The notes under the pieces were generated by a model that was not told where the DNA came from, ran no database searches, and saw nothing but the letters and a program-made list of their open reading frames with translations. Below are positions 1-9,445 of a stretch of DNA of 62,732 bases, one piece after another. Position 1 is the stretch's first letter, and each line of letters opens with the position of its first letter. Source of the DNA: Opitutia bacterium. GTDB taxonomy: Bacteria; Verrucomicrobiota; Verrucomicrobiia; Opitutales; Opitutaceae. Location: assembly GCA_947475065.1 (NCBI GenBank), contig CANJLB010000022.1, positions 1-62,732 on the forward strand. The letters are read 5' to 3'. The position numbers were made by a program, and so were the translations under genes.

Positions 1-105
1 AGCCTGACCCCGCATTCAGAAAACTCGCGCATTGCGACCCCCCCAAGCCTCAACCCTCCAAGCCCGCGCCAGCTTCCGCTTGGTTAGACCAACAAAACCC
101 GCCCT

Positions 106-327
106 TCATGCTCCTTCTTGGCTGGCACCCCCGTTGTTCAGAGGTCTCACTTTATTTATTCCAACCCTCCGTATCTCCCCATTTCTTTCAACGGTGAATT
201 CCTTAAGTTTTGCATCTGCCTCCGTGGAGGAAACTCCATTTGAAATTAGAAAGTCACGAACGGATGCGGATGATTCGCCCCATATCAGTTTGGCCCGGCC
301 CTGAGACATAACATCGTCAGTTTTCAC
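106..327 (-). CDS. small conserved-looking hypothetical protein, possibly C-terminally truncated
   Basis: A 73-residue ORF lies 17 bp downstream of the serine acetyltransferase gene on the same strand. Its middle part (AKLIWGESSASVRDFL, then a stretch rich in Asp, Glu and Lys ending ERNGEIRRVGI) reads like a genuine soluble helical domain. The last 18 residues are low-complexity and lose that character. From memory, verrucomicrobial proteins with this kind of N-terminal motif continue into a membrane segment after the RRVGI-like motif, so this copy may be frameshifted or truncated; that is inference. A second ATG at 309 is an equally good start. No function can be assigned. Confidence 0.45.
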   Translation of the reverse strand: MKTDDVMSQGRAKLIWGESSASVRDFLISNGVSSTEADAKLKEFTVERNGEIRRVGINKVRPLNNGGASQEGA

Positions 328-344
328 GTTTTGATCATCAGCGA

Positions 345-1292
345 TCAGATGCTCCAGTCGCCCGCCTCGCCGACGAGCAACTCCTTCTTCTGGCGGGCGC
401 GGATAACGAGGTCATCGCCCTTGTAGTAGGCGATGCTATGCGCAGGCACGGACTCGAGCAGCCAGACATTGCCGCCGATCACGGAGTGCGCGCCGATGCG
501 CGTGTCGCCGCCCAGGATGGTGGCGTGCGCGTAGATGGTGACATGGTCGCCGATGTCGGGATGGCGTTTCACGCCTTTCACGGGGTTGCCCTGGCTGTCC
601 ACCTCGAAGGACTTTGCGCCGAGGGTCACGCCTTGGTAGAGCTTGACGTGGTTGCCGATGGTCGCGGTCTCGCCGATCACAACTCCCGTGCAATGATCTA
701 TGAAGAAATGGCTGCCGATGGTCGCGCCGGGATGGATGTCCGCACCGGTGCGCTCGTGTGCGTATTCGGTCAGCATGCGTGGCAGCAGGGGTACGCCCAG
801 CCGGTGCAGCTCATGCGCGAGGCGCTGGAGCGAGATGACGAGCACGCAGGGATAGGCGAGGATGATCTCCTCGGTGCTACGCGCGGCGGGATCGCCGGCG
901 TAGGCGGCTTGGACGTCCGTCTGCACCACGGACCGGATGGCCGGCAGGCGGCCGAGCAGGTCCATGGCGAGCAGGGCGGCGCGCGGCGCGGCGTCGGGTT
1001 CCTTGGCAAAATTAAGCGCACGCTCGATGTCGGCGGTGAGCTGCGTGCGAATGGCGGCGAGACGCTGCGTGGTCAGCGCGGGGACCTGTTCGCGTTGCAA
1101 CGGCTTCGCCTCGAAGAAGCCGGGAAACAGCAGGTGCATGAAGTCGGCGGCGAGCCGGTTGACCGAGGCCTCGGACGGCAGGTTGCTGCCGTCGAAATGG
1201 TTGATACCGCCGGTCTCCGCATAGGAGGCGAGCAGGGCGCGGGTGATGTCGTCGAGGGTCATGGCCGGGCGGAGGGCGAAGCGGAGGAGCAT
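345..1292 (-). CDS. cysE: serine O-acetyltransferase
   Basis: This enzyme transfers acetyl from acetyl-CoA to L-serine, giving O-acetylserine, the carbon skeleton for cysteine synthesis in the cytoplasm. The C-terminal third has the left-handed beta-helix hexapeptide repeats and the diagnostic order of SAT motifs: TGADIHPGATIG, FIDHCTGVVIGETA, a VKLYQGVTLGA turn, then HPDIGD and ILGGDTRIG. The N-terminal helical half carries ITRALLASYAETGGINHF, typical of the longer EpsC-like SATs, and the length (about 305-315 residues) fits that group. The first ATG is at 1292; an ATG at 1262 (MTLDDITRALL) matches the usual family N-terminus better and may be the true start. The longest frame upstream uses only a TTG. 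Confidence 0.92.
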   Translation of the reverse strand: MLLRFALRPAMTLDDITRALLASYAETGGINHFDGSNLPSEASVNRLAADFMHLLFPGFFEAKPLQREQVPALTTQRLAAIRTQLTADIERALNFAKEPDAAPRAALLAMDLLGRLPAIRSVVQTDVQAAYAGDPAARSTEEIILAYPCVLVISLQRLAHELHRLGVPLLPRMLTEYAHERTGADIHPGATIGSHFFIDHCTGVVIGETATIGNHVKLYQGVTLGAKSFEVDSQGNPVKGVKRHPDIGDHVTIYAHATILGGDTRIGAHSVIGGNVWLLESVPAHSIAYYKGDDLVIRARQKKELLVGEAGDWSI

Positions 1293-1469
1293 CGTGGAGG
1301 GGTGGGTGGCCGTCAAACCTCGTTTCCACTGTCGCCCGTTGCAGCCTGGTCACCGGACTTTGAGAGTAAAAAGGGACCCGGGTTCATCCAAATTTAGGCA
1401 AATTTAACCTTGCGTATGGCGAGGTGGCGGATTGCCTCTTGATTGCTACAGGCTCGTAATCCCCTTACC

Positions 1470-2558
1470 ATGCTCCGCCAAATCAAAATCATCGCCGCGC
1501 TTGCCGCTTTGCCCGTGTGTGCCATGGCCCAGTCGGTCAGCACCGACCCGGTTGGCTTTGTTACGCTCACCACGCTCTCGAACTCCGACACGATTTTCTC
1601 CACCCCGCTGGCCCGTGCCGAAGTGTTTCGCGGCTCGGTCTCCTCGCTCACCGGCACCTCCATCACGGCTGGCGGCGCGCCCGGTTTCACCGCCGGCACG
1701 TTCGTCTATGCCTCGGGCACACAGAGCAACACCTATTATCTCCGTTTCCGCACCGGGGCAAAGGCCGGCAGCTACTACACGGTGACAGCCAACACGACCG
1801 ACACGCTAACGCTCGACCTCGCCGGCGACCTGCTCACCGGCGCGGCGGCCGGAGACGAGTTTGCGCTCATCCCTTACTGGACACTGGGCACGGTGTTTCC
1901 GGCCAGCGCGGCGGGAACGGCGTTTGAGGCGTCAGTCAACGCCGCCATCCGCAAGACAGAGATTTATTTTCCAGATCAAACGGCGACCGGCGTCAACCTG
2001 CCGATCTCCGCCACTTACTACTTCTCCGGCGGCGCATGGCACAAGTTTGTCACCGGTGGGAACGTCCAGTCTTCCGACGACACCGTGCTGTTGCCCGACT
2101 CCTATGTCATGATTCGCAACAAATCTTTCACGGGGAATATTACGGTAATGGGGGGGGTCGTGGGCAGCCTGCAAGCGTCCCCCATCAGCTCTTACAAATC
2201 GAACAAACAGGACAATTATGTCGCGCTCACCTTTCCGGTGGCCGTGAGTTTCCGCAATTCAGGCCTGTTCAACACCGCCTCGCCCACGACGGGCCCCGTC
2301 CGCAACTCGGTCAATGCGGCGATTCGCAGCGACGAGGTCTATGTTTACGACAATACCATCCCGGGCGTGAACAAAAGCCCGGTGACCTATTACTTTTCCA
2401 ACGGCGCCTGGCGCAAATTTATCAGCGGTGGCAGCAGCGTGGATGCGGGAGATGACATCGCCTTTCAGCCCGGCTCCGGGGTTATCATCCGGCGCGGCAT
2501 TGATGCCAGCGGCCCGCGCAGCGTCAACTGGAGCTTCTCCCCCTCGATTTCACCATGA
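1470..2558 (+). CDS. exported TIGR02597-like protein with internal duplication
   Basis: A 362-residue protein with a clear signal peptide (a Lys/Arg start, hydrophobic IIAALAALPVCAMA, cleavage near AMA-QS) followed at once by a DPVGFVTLT motif that I associate with the verrucomicrobial TIGR02597 group of exported proteins of unknown role. Two related blocks are visible, at about 1922-2130 and 2300-2500. Each has a VNAAIR motif, an E-[IV]-Y strand, then YYFS-x-GAW-[HR]-KF and a DD...IR ending, so the protein arose by internal duplication. ATG 1470 is preferred over an upstream TTG at 1443 because it places the signal peptide at the N-terminus. The stop overlaps the start of the next gene by 4 bp, so the two are probably translated together. 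Confidence 0.7.
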   Translation: MLRQIKIIAALAALPVCAMAQSVSTDPVGFVTLTTLSNSDTIFSTPLARAEVFRGSVSSLTGTSITAGGAPGFTAGTFVYASGTQSNTYYLRFRTGAKAGSYYTVTANTTDTLTLDLAGDLLTGAAAGDEFALIPYWTLGTVFPASAAGTAFEASVNAAIRKTEIYFPDQTATGVNLPISATYYFSGGAWHKFVTGGNVQSSDDTVLLPDSYVMIRNKSFTGNITVMGGVVGSLQASPISSYKSNKQDNYVALTFPVAVSFRNSGLFNTASPTTGPVRNSVNAAIRSDEVYVYDNTIPGVNKSPVTYYFSNGAWRKFISGGSSVDAGDDIAFQPGSGVIIRRGIDASGPRSVNWSFSPSISP

Positions 2559-3184
2559 AAGCAACCTTCCGCACTTTGGCTCTGCTCGCCGCTTTCAGCC
2601 TCGGCCTGATTTCATCGGCCCGGCCTGTCGGCGATTTTACGATCAACTTTGCTGCGGGCATCCTGACCGCCAGCAACAGCACGCCTTTGGCGAATGGCAG
2701 CCTGGTCGTCCTGCTCACCAACGGTCTCAATGGTTCGTTCAGCGCGCCGAGTTCCACGGCCTTCGTCACTGGCGACGATGTTCTGCTCGGTTCCTTTGGC
2801 ACCAACAGTGTTGATTTTGATACCGCCGGCGGCCTGATCGCGACCTTGCACCCGACCTTCAGCGGGGCGTTGACCACCGGCCAGCAGCTCATGGTGCGTT
2901 GGTTTCCCAGCCTCACCACCGCCTCATTGGCTCCTGGCGCTGGCGCCAGCTACGGGGAATACTCCTACCTCACAGGCAATCTTGAATCAGACCCCTCGGA
3001 CTGGGTGCTTCCGGGACTTGGCGGCATCATCAACCCAAGCCTGGCCACCGCCTCCATTAACGGCAGTTCGCCCAACAGCGCCGGACAGGCTTTATTGACC
3101 ATTCCCGAGCCTTCCACCTGCGCCTTGCTGAGTGGTCTGGCAGTGTTGGGGCTGGCTGGCTGGCGCCGCCACCGCTACGCCTGA
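2555..3184 (+). CDS. PEP-CTERM sorting-domain protein
   Basis: A 209-residue secreted protein. It starts with a signal peptide (MKATFRTLALLAAFSLGLIS) and ends with a textbook PEP-CTERM tail: a PEPSTCALL motif, a hydrophobic helix (SGLAVLGLAGW) and an RRHR basic end. In known systems such tails are recognised by an exosortase that cleaves at PEP and anchors or releases the protein at the envelope; no exosortase lies in this window. The body is rich in Ser, Thr, Ala and Gly and has no catalytic motif I recognise. The ATGA overlap with the preceding exported protein suggests the two are made in fixed ratio and may act together; the partner function is unknown. Confidence 0.75.
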   Translation: MKATFRTLALLAAFSLGLISSARPVGDFTINFAAGILTASNSTPLANGSLVVLLTNGLNGSFSAPSSTAFVTGDDVLLGSFGTNSVDFDTAGGLIATLHPTFSGALTTGQQLMVRWFPSLTTASLAPGAGASYGEYSYLTGNLESDPSDWVLPGLGGIINPSLATASINGSSPNSAGQALLTIPEPSTCALLSGLAVLGLAGWRRHRYA

Positions 3185-3207
3185 ACGCACTGGCATTTTT
3201 ATCAACT

Positions 3208-3239
3208 GACCCCGGGCATGCAACCCGGTGTTTTTGTTT

Positions 3240-3240
<1 letters not shown>
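3208..3240. terminator. rho-independent terminator between convergent genes
   Basis: A CCGGG/CCCGG stem (3212-3216 with 3224-3228, loop CATGCAA) is followed by five T and then more T at 3231-3240. It lies just after the PEP-CTERM gene and touches the stop codon of the convergent ABC ATPase gene, so it can serve the plus strand; there is no strong T-run for the minus strand. Confidence 0.6.
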
Positions 3241-4219
<979 letters not shown>

Positions 4220-4223
<4 letters not shown>

Positions 4224-5200
4224 GGCGTGGACTCCTTCCAGTGGTGGCAGGCGACACTGTGGCCGGGCGCGACTTCCTCCAGCGGTGGCTGGACGGAGCG
4301 GCACACCTCGGTGGCGAGGGGGCAGCGATTTTGGAAACGGCAGCCTGCCGGCATCTCGGACAGCGAGGGCACAAGACCCTCGATGGTGGTCAGGCGGGTC
4401 TTGCGGACGCCCTCAAGGCGCGGGATGGAGGCGAGCAGGCCGCGGGTGTAGGGATGCGCCGGACAGTCAAAAATTTGCTCCACTCCGCCACGCTCCGCGA
4501 CCCGGCCGGCATACATGACGATGACCTCGTCGCAATTTTCCGCGATGACGCCGAGATCGTGGGTGATGAGCATCACGGCCATGCCGAACTTTTTCTTCAG
4601 GTCGCGGATGAGTTCCAGGATCTGCGCCTGGATGGTCACATCAAGTGCGGTGGTCGGCTCATCGGCGATGAGCAGCGCGGGCGAGCACGCGAGCGCCATC
4701 GCGATGACGACCCGCTGGCGCATCCCGCCAGAAAGCTGGTGCGGATACTCACCCACCCTTACCTCGGGAGAAGGAATGCCCACCTGCCGCAGCATCTCAA
4801 CCGAGCGCTGCAACGCCTCGCGCCGGTCCTTGGTCCGGTGCTCAAGTAAGACCTCGGCGATCTGCCGGCCGATGGTATGGACGGGGTTGAGCGCACTGAG
4901 CGGCTCCTGAAATACAATGCCGATGCGAGCCGCACGGACAGAGCGCATCTCGTCGGGCGTGGCGCGGGCAAGGTCACGGCCCTCGAAGAGGATCTGGCCG
5001 CCGAGTACCTTGCCGTGCGGACGCGGCAGAAGCTGCATGATGGAGAAGGCCGTGACGCTCTTCCCGCAACCGGACTCGCCCACCACACCGACGGTCTGCC
5101 CCGCCCCCACATCGAAGCTGACGCCGTCCACGGCACGCAGGAGACCGTTGTCGGTATCGAAGCCGACGGCGAGGTCGCGGATGGAGAGGAGGGGAGGCAA
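4220..5200 (-). CDS. oligopeptide/dipeptide ABC transporter ATP-binding protein (OppD/DppD type)
   Basis: First ATPase of the importer, 326 residues, with Walker A ([16 protein letters not shown]), Q-loop ([17 protein letters not shown]), signature ([17 protein letters not shown]), Walker B ([17 protein letters not shown]), switch His (ITHDLGVI) and the oligopeptide-type C-terminal Cys motif ([12 protein letters not shown]). The start codon is TTG at 5200: the frame upstream holds only ATT/ATC codons before a stop, and the protein already begins at the expected place ([14 protein letters not shown]). No ribosome binding site is visible, because an inverted-repeat element abuts the codon. In microcin C-type Yej systems the two ATPase halves are fused in YejF; here they are separate genes. 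Confidence 0.92.
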
Positions 5201-5355
5201 AGTATGAATGATGAATTATGAATGAAAAATCACGGAGCGGAGGAGGCCTTGGCGCGTTTTACGATGGTGATGAAGATGGCGATGAGCTGGTTAGTTTCGT
5301 CGGCTTCACTCCGTTTACTGCTTTTCCATCCTTCATAATTTATCCTTCATCCTTT
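5199..5355. repeat. inverted-repeat-bounded non-coding element
   Basis: The spacer between the solute-binding protein gene and the OppD-type ATPase gene is filled by one element. Its left end (5199-5224, AAAGTATGAATGATGAATTA and onward) and the reverse complement of its right end (5326-5355, AAAGGATGAAGGATAAATTA and onward) agree except for about four positions over about 24. The ends are AT-rich in a GC-rich region and are made of short ATGAA-like units. The interior of about 100 bp has no convincing gene. It looks like a MITE-like or stem-forming repeat; the family is not identified. Confidence 0.6.
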
Positions 5356-5358
5356 CCG

Positions 5359-7311
5359 TCAGTCGCTTTTCCATTTGGTGTCGGTGAGATCGGCGCGGCC
5401 AAAGCTTTTGCCGTCCTTGCGGGCGGCGAGCGTTTCCCTCTTCACGTCCTCATCAATCCAATGGACGCCGTATTGCGCAGCGTATTGGGCTTCGCGAACA
5501 TTTAGCCACGCAGGAAATTTCACCCAGCGCCATGCGCCCCAGCGAATGTAGGACTGCACGAAGCCGGGCACATATGCACTGTCATCGTGGACGAGCTGGA
5601 TCATCTGGCGCGCAAGTGCGACCATCTCATCCTTTTCCTGCGAACGGTCATACCGAAGGATAAGCGCGTCGAGTGCGGGGATGGCGGTGGCGGTGAAATT
5701 GTTAGTCTGGGGTTTCACCGCGTCCTCACCAAAGAAAAATTCGTGGAAACGCGGGGCAAATTCCGCGCCGCCTGCCCAGCCGCTGAGCATGATCTCATGG
5801 TTTTTTTGAAGGCCTTTCTGAAACGCGGCGGTGGCATCGAGTTTCTCGATCTGAAGTTCCAGCCCGGCCTTGGCGGCTTCCTCCTTCAGGATGGGAGGAA
5901 TGTCCACATAGGCATTGCTGCCAAAAGTGAGGACGAACGAAAGCCGCTTGCCTTCGGCATTACGCAAGATGCCATCGGGGCCGCGGGTGGTGAAACCGGC
6001 ACGGGCGAAAGCGGCGAGCGCCTGCGAAACATCGTAGGGCCGGGCGCGGAGCGTGGGGTGCTCGAAGGGCGTATGACTGTCCGCCCACGGATGCAGACGG
6101 CGGGCGTCGCCGCGCATGACAACCTGGATGACCTTGTCCCAGTTGGACGCAAAGGCGATGCCTTCGCGGATGTCGCGGTTGTTGAGCATGGGCTTGCCGC
6201 TGTTGATGAACAGGCCCGACGGCGCCTCGGGTTGGAAAGTATAAAAGAGCGCCTTCTGGATATAGCCTTTCTCAACCTCCGGGAGATTCATCTGGTCATA
6301 CCAAAAGCGTGGCGGAAGCATCAGGTTGAAGGTGTCCAGTTCGCCGAGCTTGAACATTTCAAACGCCTTGTCGCGGTCGCGCACGAGCTGGAAGACATAG
6401 CGGCCGGGGTTGAAACGATGTGCCCAGAATTTTTTCCCGTTGGCCCACCAATCCGGGATGCGGGTCAGCGTGATGGCACGGTCGTTCTCCACGTCGGCCG
6501 TGCGCGCGATGGTGTAGGGTCCGGTCGTCGGCTCCACGCGCCATTGGTAGCGGGTGGGAAAATCCGCACCGAACTCCGCATAAAAATGCTCCGGGATCGC
6601 ACGCAAGCCGGCGCGTTCAACGGGATCCGGCTTGGGTTCCCGCAGCGTGATGGCGATGGTATGATCGTCGAACTTGGTGATGCTTTTGTATTCTTCAGTA
6701 TACCAGTTCGCATACCATGGCGCCTGCAGGAATGGCGACCGGTAGAAAAAAAACATGAACATGAAATCGTCGGCTGCGACCGGCACGCCATCGGACCAGC
6801 GCGCGTCGGGATCAAGCTTGAAGTAGATCGTCTGCTTGTCGGTGGCGACGGCCCAGGCGGTGGCGAGGCCAGGAATATAGCCGGAGGCGTTGGGGTGGCG
6901 GTGGATCAGCGAAACCTCGTTGTCATCGAGCAAAAATGTGCGGAAGCTGCTATTGGAATCAGGGCCGACAGTCCGGAGTGTGGGCGGAAAGGACTCGATG
7001 GCGGAATATTGGGTGCCGCCGCGTTTCGCGGCCGGGTCGGAGAAGACGGGAAGCTCAGCGCCATCCTCCCACTTGAGGTCATTCGGCACGTCTGAGGGGG
7101 TCTTGAAAAGATAGAACTCGGGATGCGCCTTGTAATCGGCGAGCGCGAGCCGGTTGTTGGGGCCGCGGGGTTTGGCGGGCGTCGGCATGGTGCTGGGCAC
7201 CGCGGCGCCGCCAGCGGCGGCGTCTTTTTTGCCGCAACCGGCGAGCAAGACGAACGCAGTGATGGCGGCCGTGAGCGCAACACCTAGGCTGAGGAAGGAT
7301 GGGAGTTTCAT
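5359..7311 (-). CDS. family 5 extracellular solute-binding lipoprotein (YejA/OppA type)
   Basis: Substrate receptor of the peptide importer, 650 residues. A signal peptide ending in the lipobox LLAGC (Cys near residue 26) marks it as a lipoprotein, followed by a Lys/Ala/Gly linker. The body has SBP_bac_5 features: PTLRTVGPDSNSSFRTFLLD, LIHRHP.., a GLATAWAV start of the ligand domain with KLDPDARWSDGVPVAADDF, and a C-terminal YVPGFVQSYIRWGAWRWVKFP. The long N-terminal segment and the wording of these motifs resemble YejA, which binds microcin C and other peptides, more than enteric OppA. It starts 4 bp inside the end of the YejE-like permease gene (ATGA overlap) and is followed by the ATPase genes after the repeat element. 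Confidence 0.88.
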   Translation of the reverse strand: MKLPSFLSLGVALTAAITAFVLLAGCGKKDAAAGGAAVPSTMPTPAKPRGPNNRLALADYKAHPEFYLFKTPSDVPNDLKWEDGAELPVFSDPAAKRGGTQYSAIESFPPTLRTVGPDSNSSFRTFLLDDNEVSLIHRHPNASGYIPGLATAWAVATDKQTIYFKLDPDARWSDGVPVAADDFMFMFFFYRSPFLQAPWYANWYTEEYKSITKFDDHTIAITLREPKPDPVERAGLRAIPEHFYAEFGADFPTRYQWRVEPTTGPYTIARTADVENDRAITLTRIPDWWANGKKFWAHRFNPGRYVFQLVRDRDKAFEMFKLGELDTFNLMLPPRFWYDQMNLPEVEKGYIQKALFYTFQPEAPSGLFINSGKPMLNNRDIREGIAFASNWDKVIQVVMRGDARRLHPWADSHTPFEHPTLRARPYDVSQALAAFARAGFTTRGPDGILRNAEGKRLSFVLTFGSNAYVDIPPILKEEAAKAGLELQIEKLDATAAFQKGLQKNHEIMLSGWAGGAEFAPRFHEFFFGEDAVKPQTNNFTATAIPALDALILRYDRSQEKDEMVALARQMIQLVHDDSAYVPGFVQSYIRWGAWRWVKFPAWLNVREAQYAAQYGVHWIDEDVKRETLAARKDGKSFGRADLTDTKWKSD

Positions 7312-8351
7312 TGGTAATAGGTGAACTTTTTCGGATCAAAGGCCTCGCGAATTGCCTCGCCGACAAAGCTGACGAGGAGCAGGACCAGCACAAGCGCGCC
7401 GAAGGCGGAGGTGACGATCCACGGGGCGTTGAGGTTTTGCGTGCCCTGCCGGAGCAGTTCGCCCCAACTGGGCGTGGGCGGCGGGATGCCAAAACCGAGG
7501 AAGTCGAGCGCGGTGAGCAGCTCAATCGCCCCGGCGATGGTGAACGGCACGAAGGTGATCAGCGTCGAGAGCAAGTTGGGCAGGATGTGGCGGAAAATGA
7601 TACGGGCCGGGCTGGCGCCGAGCACCTCTGCGGCGGCGACGTATTCGCGCGCCTTCTCGCGGTAGACACCCGTTCTCATGTAATAGGTCATGGCCATCCA
7701 TGAAAACGCAATGAATACCGTGATGAGCACCGGCTGCGTGGGCCGCAGCGCCGCCGAAATGATCATGACGATGAGAAGAAACGGGAGGTTGGACCACGCC
7801 TCGATGATTCGCTGCATGGCCAGGTCAAACCAGCCGCCGAACCAACCCATCGCGCAGCCGAGCGCGATTCCAAGCAGGTAGGTGCCCGTGAGAAACGACA
7901 GCGACACGACAAGTGCAACGCGGAAGCCGTAGAAGAGCCGCGCCAAAATGTCCCGGCCGATGGTGTCGGTGCCGAGATAATGACGCGACTCCCACCCCGG
8001 CGGGCGGGTGGGCTTCGCGCCGGCGGGCACGTCAATCTCGTTGGGACTGTAAGGCACCGGCGGAAGCAAAACAAAATCACCGCTGCCCGCCGTGCGGAAC
8101 TGGCGCTGGAGTTCACGGTAGTCCGGCTCGTAATCGTAGCCGAGGCCGAAGGCGTTGCCTGTGAGCTGCGCACCGTAGGTGGGAAAATGCCATTGTCCTT
8201 GGTAGCGCACCACGAGCGCACGGTTGTTGACCACCAGCTCGCCAACCAAGGCGAGCACAGTGAGCGCGGTCAGCGCGAGAAACGACCACCAGCCGCGCCG
8301 CAGATGGCGGAAGCGACGGAGCTGACGGAGGGTCTGAGGCGTGAAATGCAT
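7308..8351 (-). CDS. peptide ABC transporter permease (YejE type)
   Basis: Inner-membrane permease, about 347 residues, of the DppC/OppC/YejE class. The first membrane helix (WWSFLALTALTVLALVGELV) follows a basic FRHLRRG segment. A periplasmic stretch with YQGQWHFPTYG, YEPDYRELQRQF and LPPVPYSPNEID is characteristic of YejE. The EAA loop (EVLGASPARIIFRHILPN) contacts the ATPases, and the end (LDFLGFGIPPPTPSWGELL) is typical of the class. ATG 8351 is chosen over a longer frame running into the upstream permease; it leaves a 10-bp gap after that gene. The stop overlaps the start of the solute-binding protein gene. Confidence 0.9.
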   Translation of the reverse strand: MHFTPQTLRQLRRFRHLRRGWWSFLALTALTVLALVGELVVNNRALVVRYQGQWHFPTYGAQLTGNAFGLGYDYEPDYRELQRQFRTAGSGDFVLLPPVPYSPNEIDVPAGAKPTRPPGWESRHYLGTDTIGRDILARLFYGFRVALVVSLSFLTGTYLLGIALGCAMGWFGGWFDLAMQRIIEAWSNLPFLLIVMIISAALRPTQPVLITVFIAFSWMAMTYYMRTGVYREKAREYVAAAEVLGASPARIIFRHILPNLLSTLITFVPFTIAGAIELLTALDFLGFGIPPPTPSWGELLRQGTQNLNAPWIVTSAFGALVLVLLLVSFVGEAIREAFDPKKFTYYQ

Positions 8352-8361
8352 GGATGGCGGA

Positions 8362-9381
8362 TCAATGAAACCGGATACGCGGGTCGAGCAGTGCCACAAG
8401 AAAATCGGAGAGCACGTTGCCCAGCAGCAGCAGCAACGCACCGATGAGCAGGATGCCCATCATCACCGGATAGTCACGGTCAAGCGTCGCCGAGTAGCTG
8501 AGCAGTCCGAAGCCGTTGATGTCGAAAATCGTTTCCACGAGGATGGAGCCGCCGACGATCACCGTGATGCCCTGGCCGAGCGTGGAAACGACCGGCAGGA
8601 GGGAGTTGCGAAGGGCGTGGCCAAACACTGCGCGGCGGAAACTCGCACCTTTCGCCGCCGCCGTCCTCATGTAGTCGGCCGCGAGGTGATCGAGAAGGTT
8701 GTTTTTAACGAGCATGGTCGTGACAGCGAAGCCGCCCACCAGATAGCACGCGAGCGGGAGAGCGCCATGGTGGAGCAAATCGGTGAACTTGCCCCATGCC
8801 CCAAGGTCCGCGAAGTCACGTCCCGTAAAGCCCCCCATCGGAAACCAACGGAGCTTTGCCGCGAAAAATACCAACAACAGCGTGCCGAGCGCATAGCCTG
8901 GAATCGCGTAGCCAGCGAAGATGAGCGCAGAGGTGGTGCTGTCGGTCAGAGTGCGGTGTCGGATCGCCTTGAGCACGCCGAGTGGAATGCACACCGCATA
9001 GGTGAGCACAAGTGCGACCAGCCCATACGTGGCGGATACCGGGATGCGCTCGGCGATCATCTGGCTCACTGGCGTCTGATACCGCGTGGAGGCGCCGAGG
9101 TCGCCATGCACAATCCGGCCGAGCCAGCGCAGGTAGGCGCGGGCTGGTGGCAGGTCGAAGCCGTAGTAGGTCTTCAGCTGCTCCAGCTGCTCCTTGGAAA
9201 GCTGCGTGCTGCGGCCGGCCCTGCTGGCGCGCTGCCCCTCGCCGCCGCCCACACGCGCCTCCATCTCCGCCCGCTCCAGCGGCCCCCCCGGCGCGAAGCG
9301 CGTGATGAGAAAGACGACAAACGTGATCCCCAGCAAAGTCGGCGGGATGAGCAGCAGGCGGCGGAGGAAGTATGCGCGCAT
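8362..9381 (-). CDS. peptide ABC transporter permease (YejB type)
   Basis: The partner permease, 339 residues, DppB/OppB/YejB class. The N-terminus (LRRLLLIPPTLLGITFVVF, then APGGPLERA) and the periplasmic segment with KEQLEQLKTYYGFDLP and YLRWLGRIVHGDLGAS are typical of YejB. Around five more hydrophobic helices follow, with the EAA loop AAAKGASFRRAVFGHALRNSLLP and the end DRDYPVMMGILL...DPRIRF. It is the first gene of the operon permease-permease-receptor-ATPase-ATPase, 64 bp downstream of hemH on the same strand. Confidence 0.92.
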   Translation of the reverse strand: MRAYFLRRLLLIPPTLLGITFVVFLITRFAPGGPLERAEMEARVGGGEGQRASRAGRSTQLSKEQLEQLKTYYGFDLPPARAYLRWLGRIVHGDLGASTRYQTPVSQMIAERIPVSATYGLVALVLTYAVCIPLGVLKAIRHRTLTDSTTSALIFAGYAIPGYALGTLLLVFFAAKLRWFPMGGFTGRDFADLGAWGKFTDLLHHGALPLACYLVGGFAVTTMLVKNNLLDHLAADYMRTAAAKGASFRRAVFGHALRNSLLPVVSTLGQGITVIVGGSILVETIFDINGFGLLSYSATLDRDYPVMMGILLIGALLLLLGNVLSDFLVALLDPRIRFH

Positions 9382-9445
9382 GGGGTTCGGCGGGGGCGGC
9401 GAAGATAAATCAGTTGGTGCGCGGCGGGCAAGTCTCGCGCCACGC

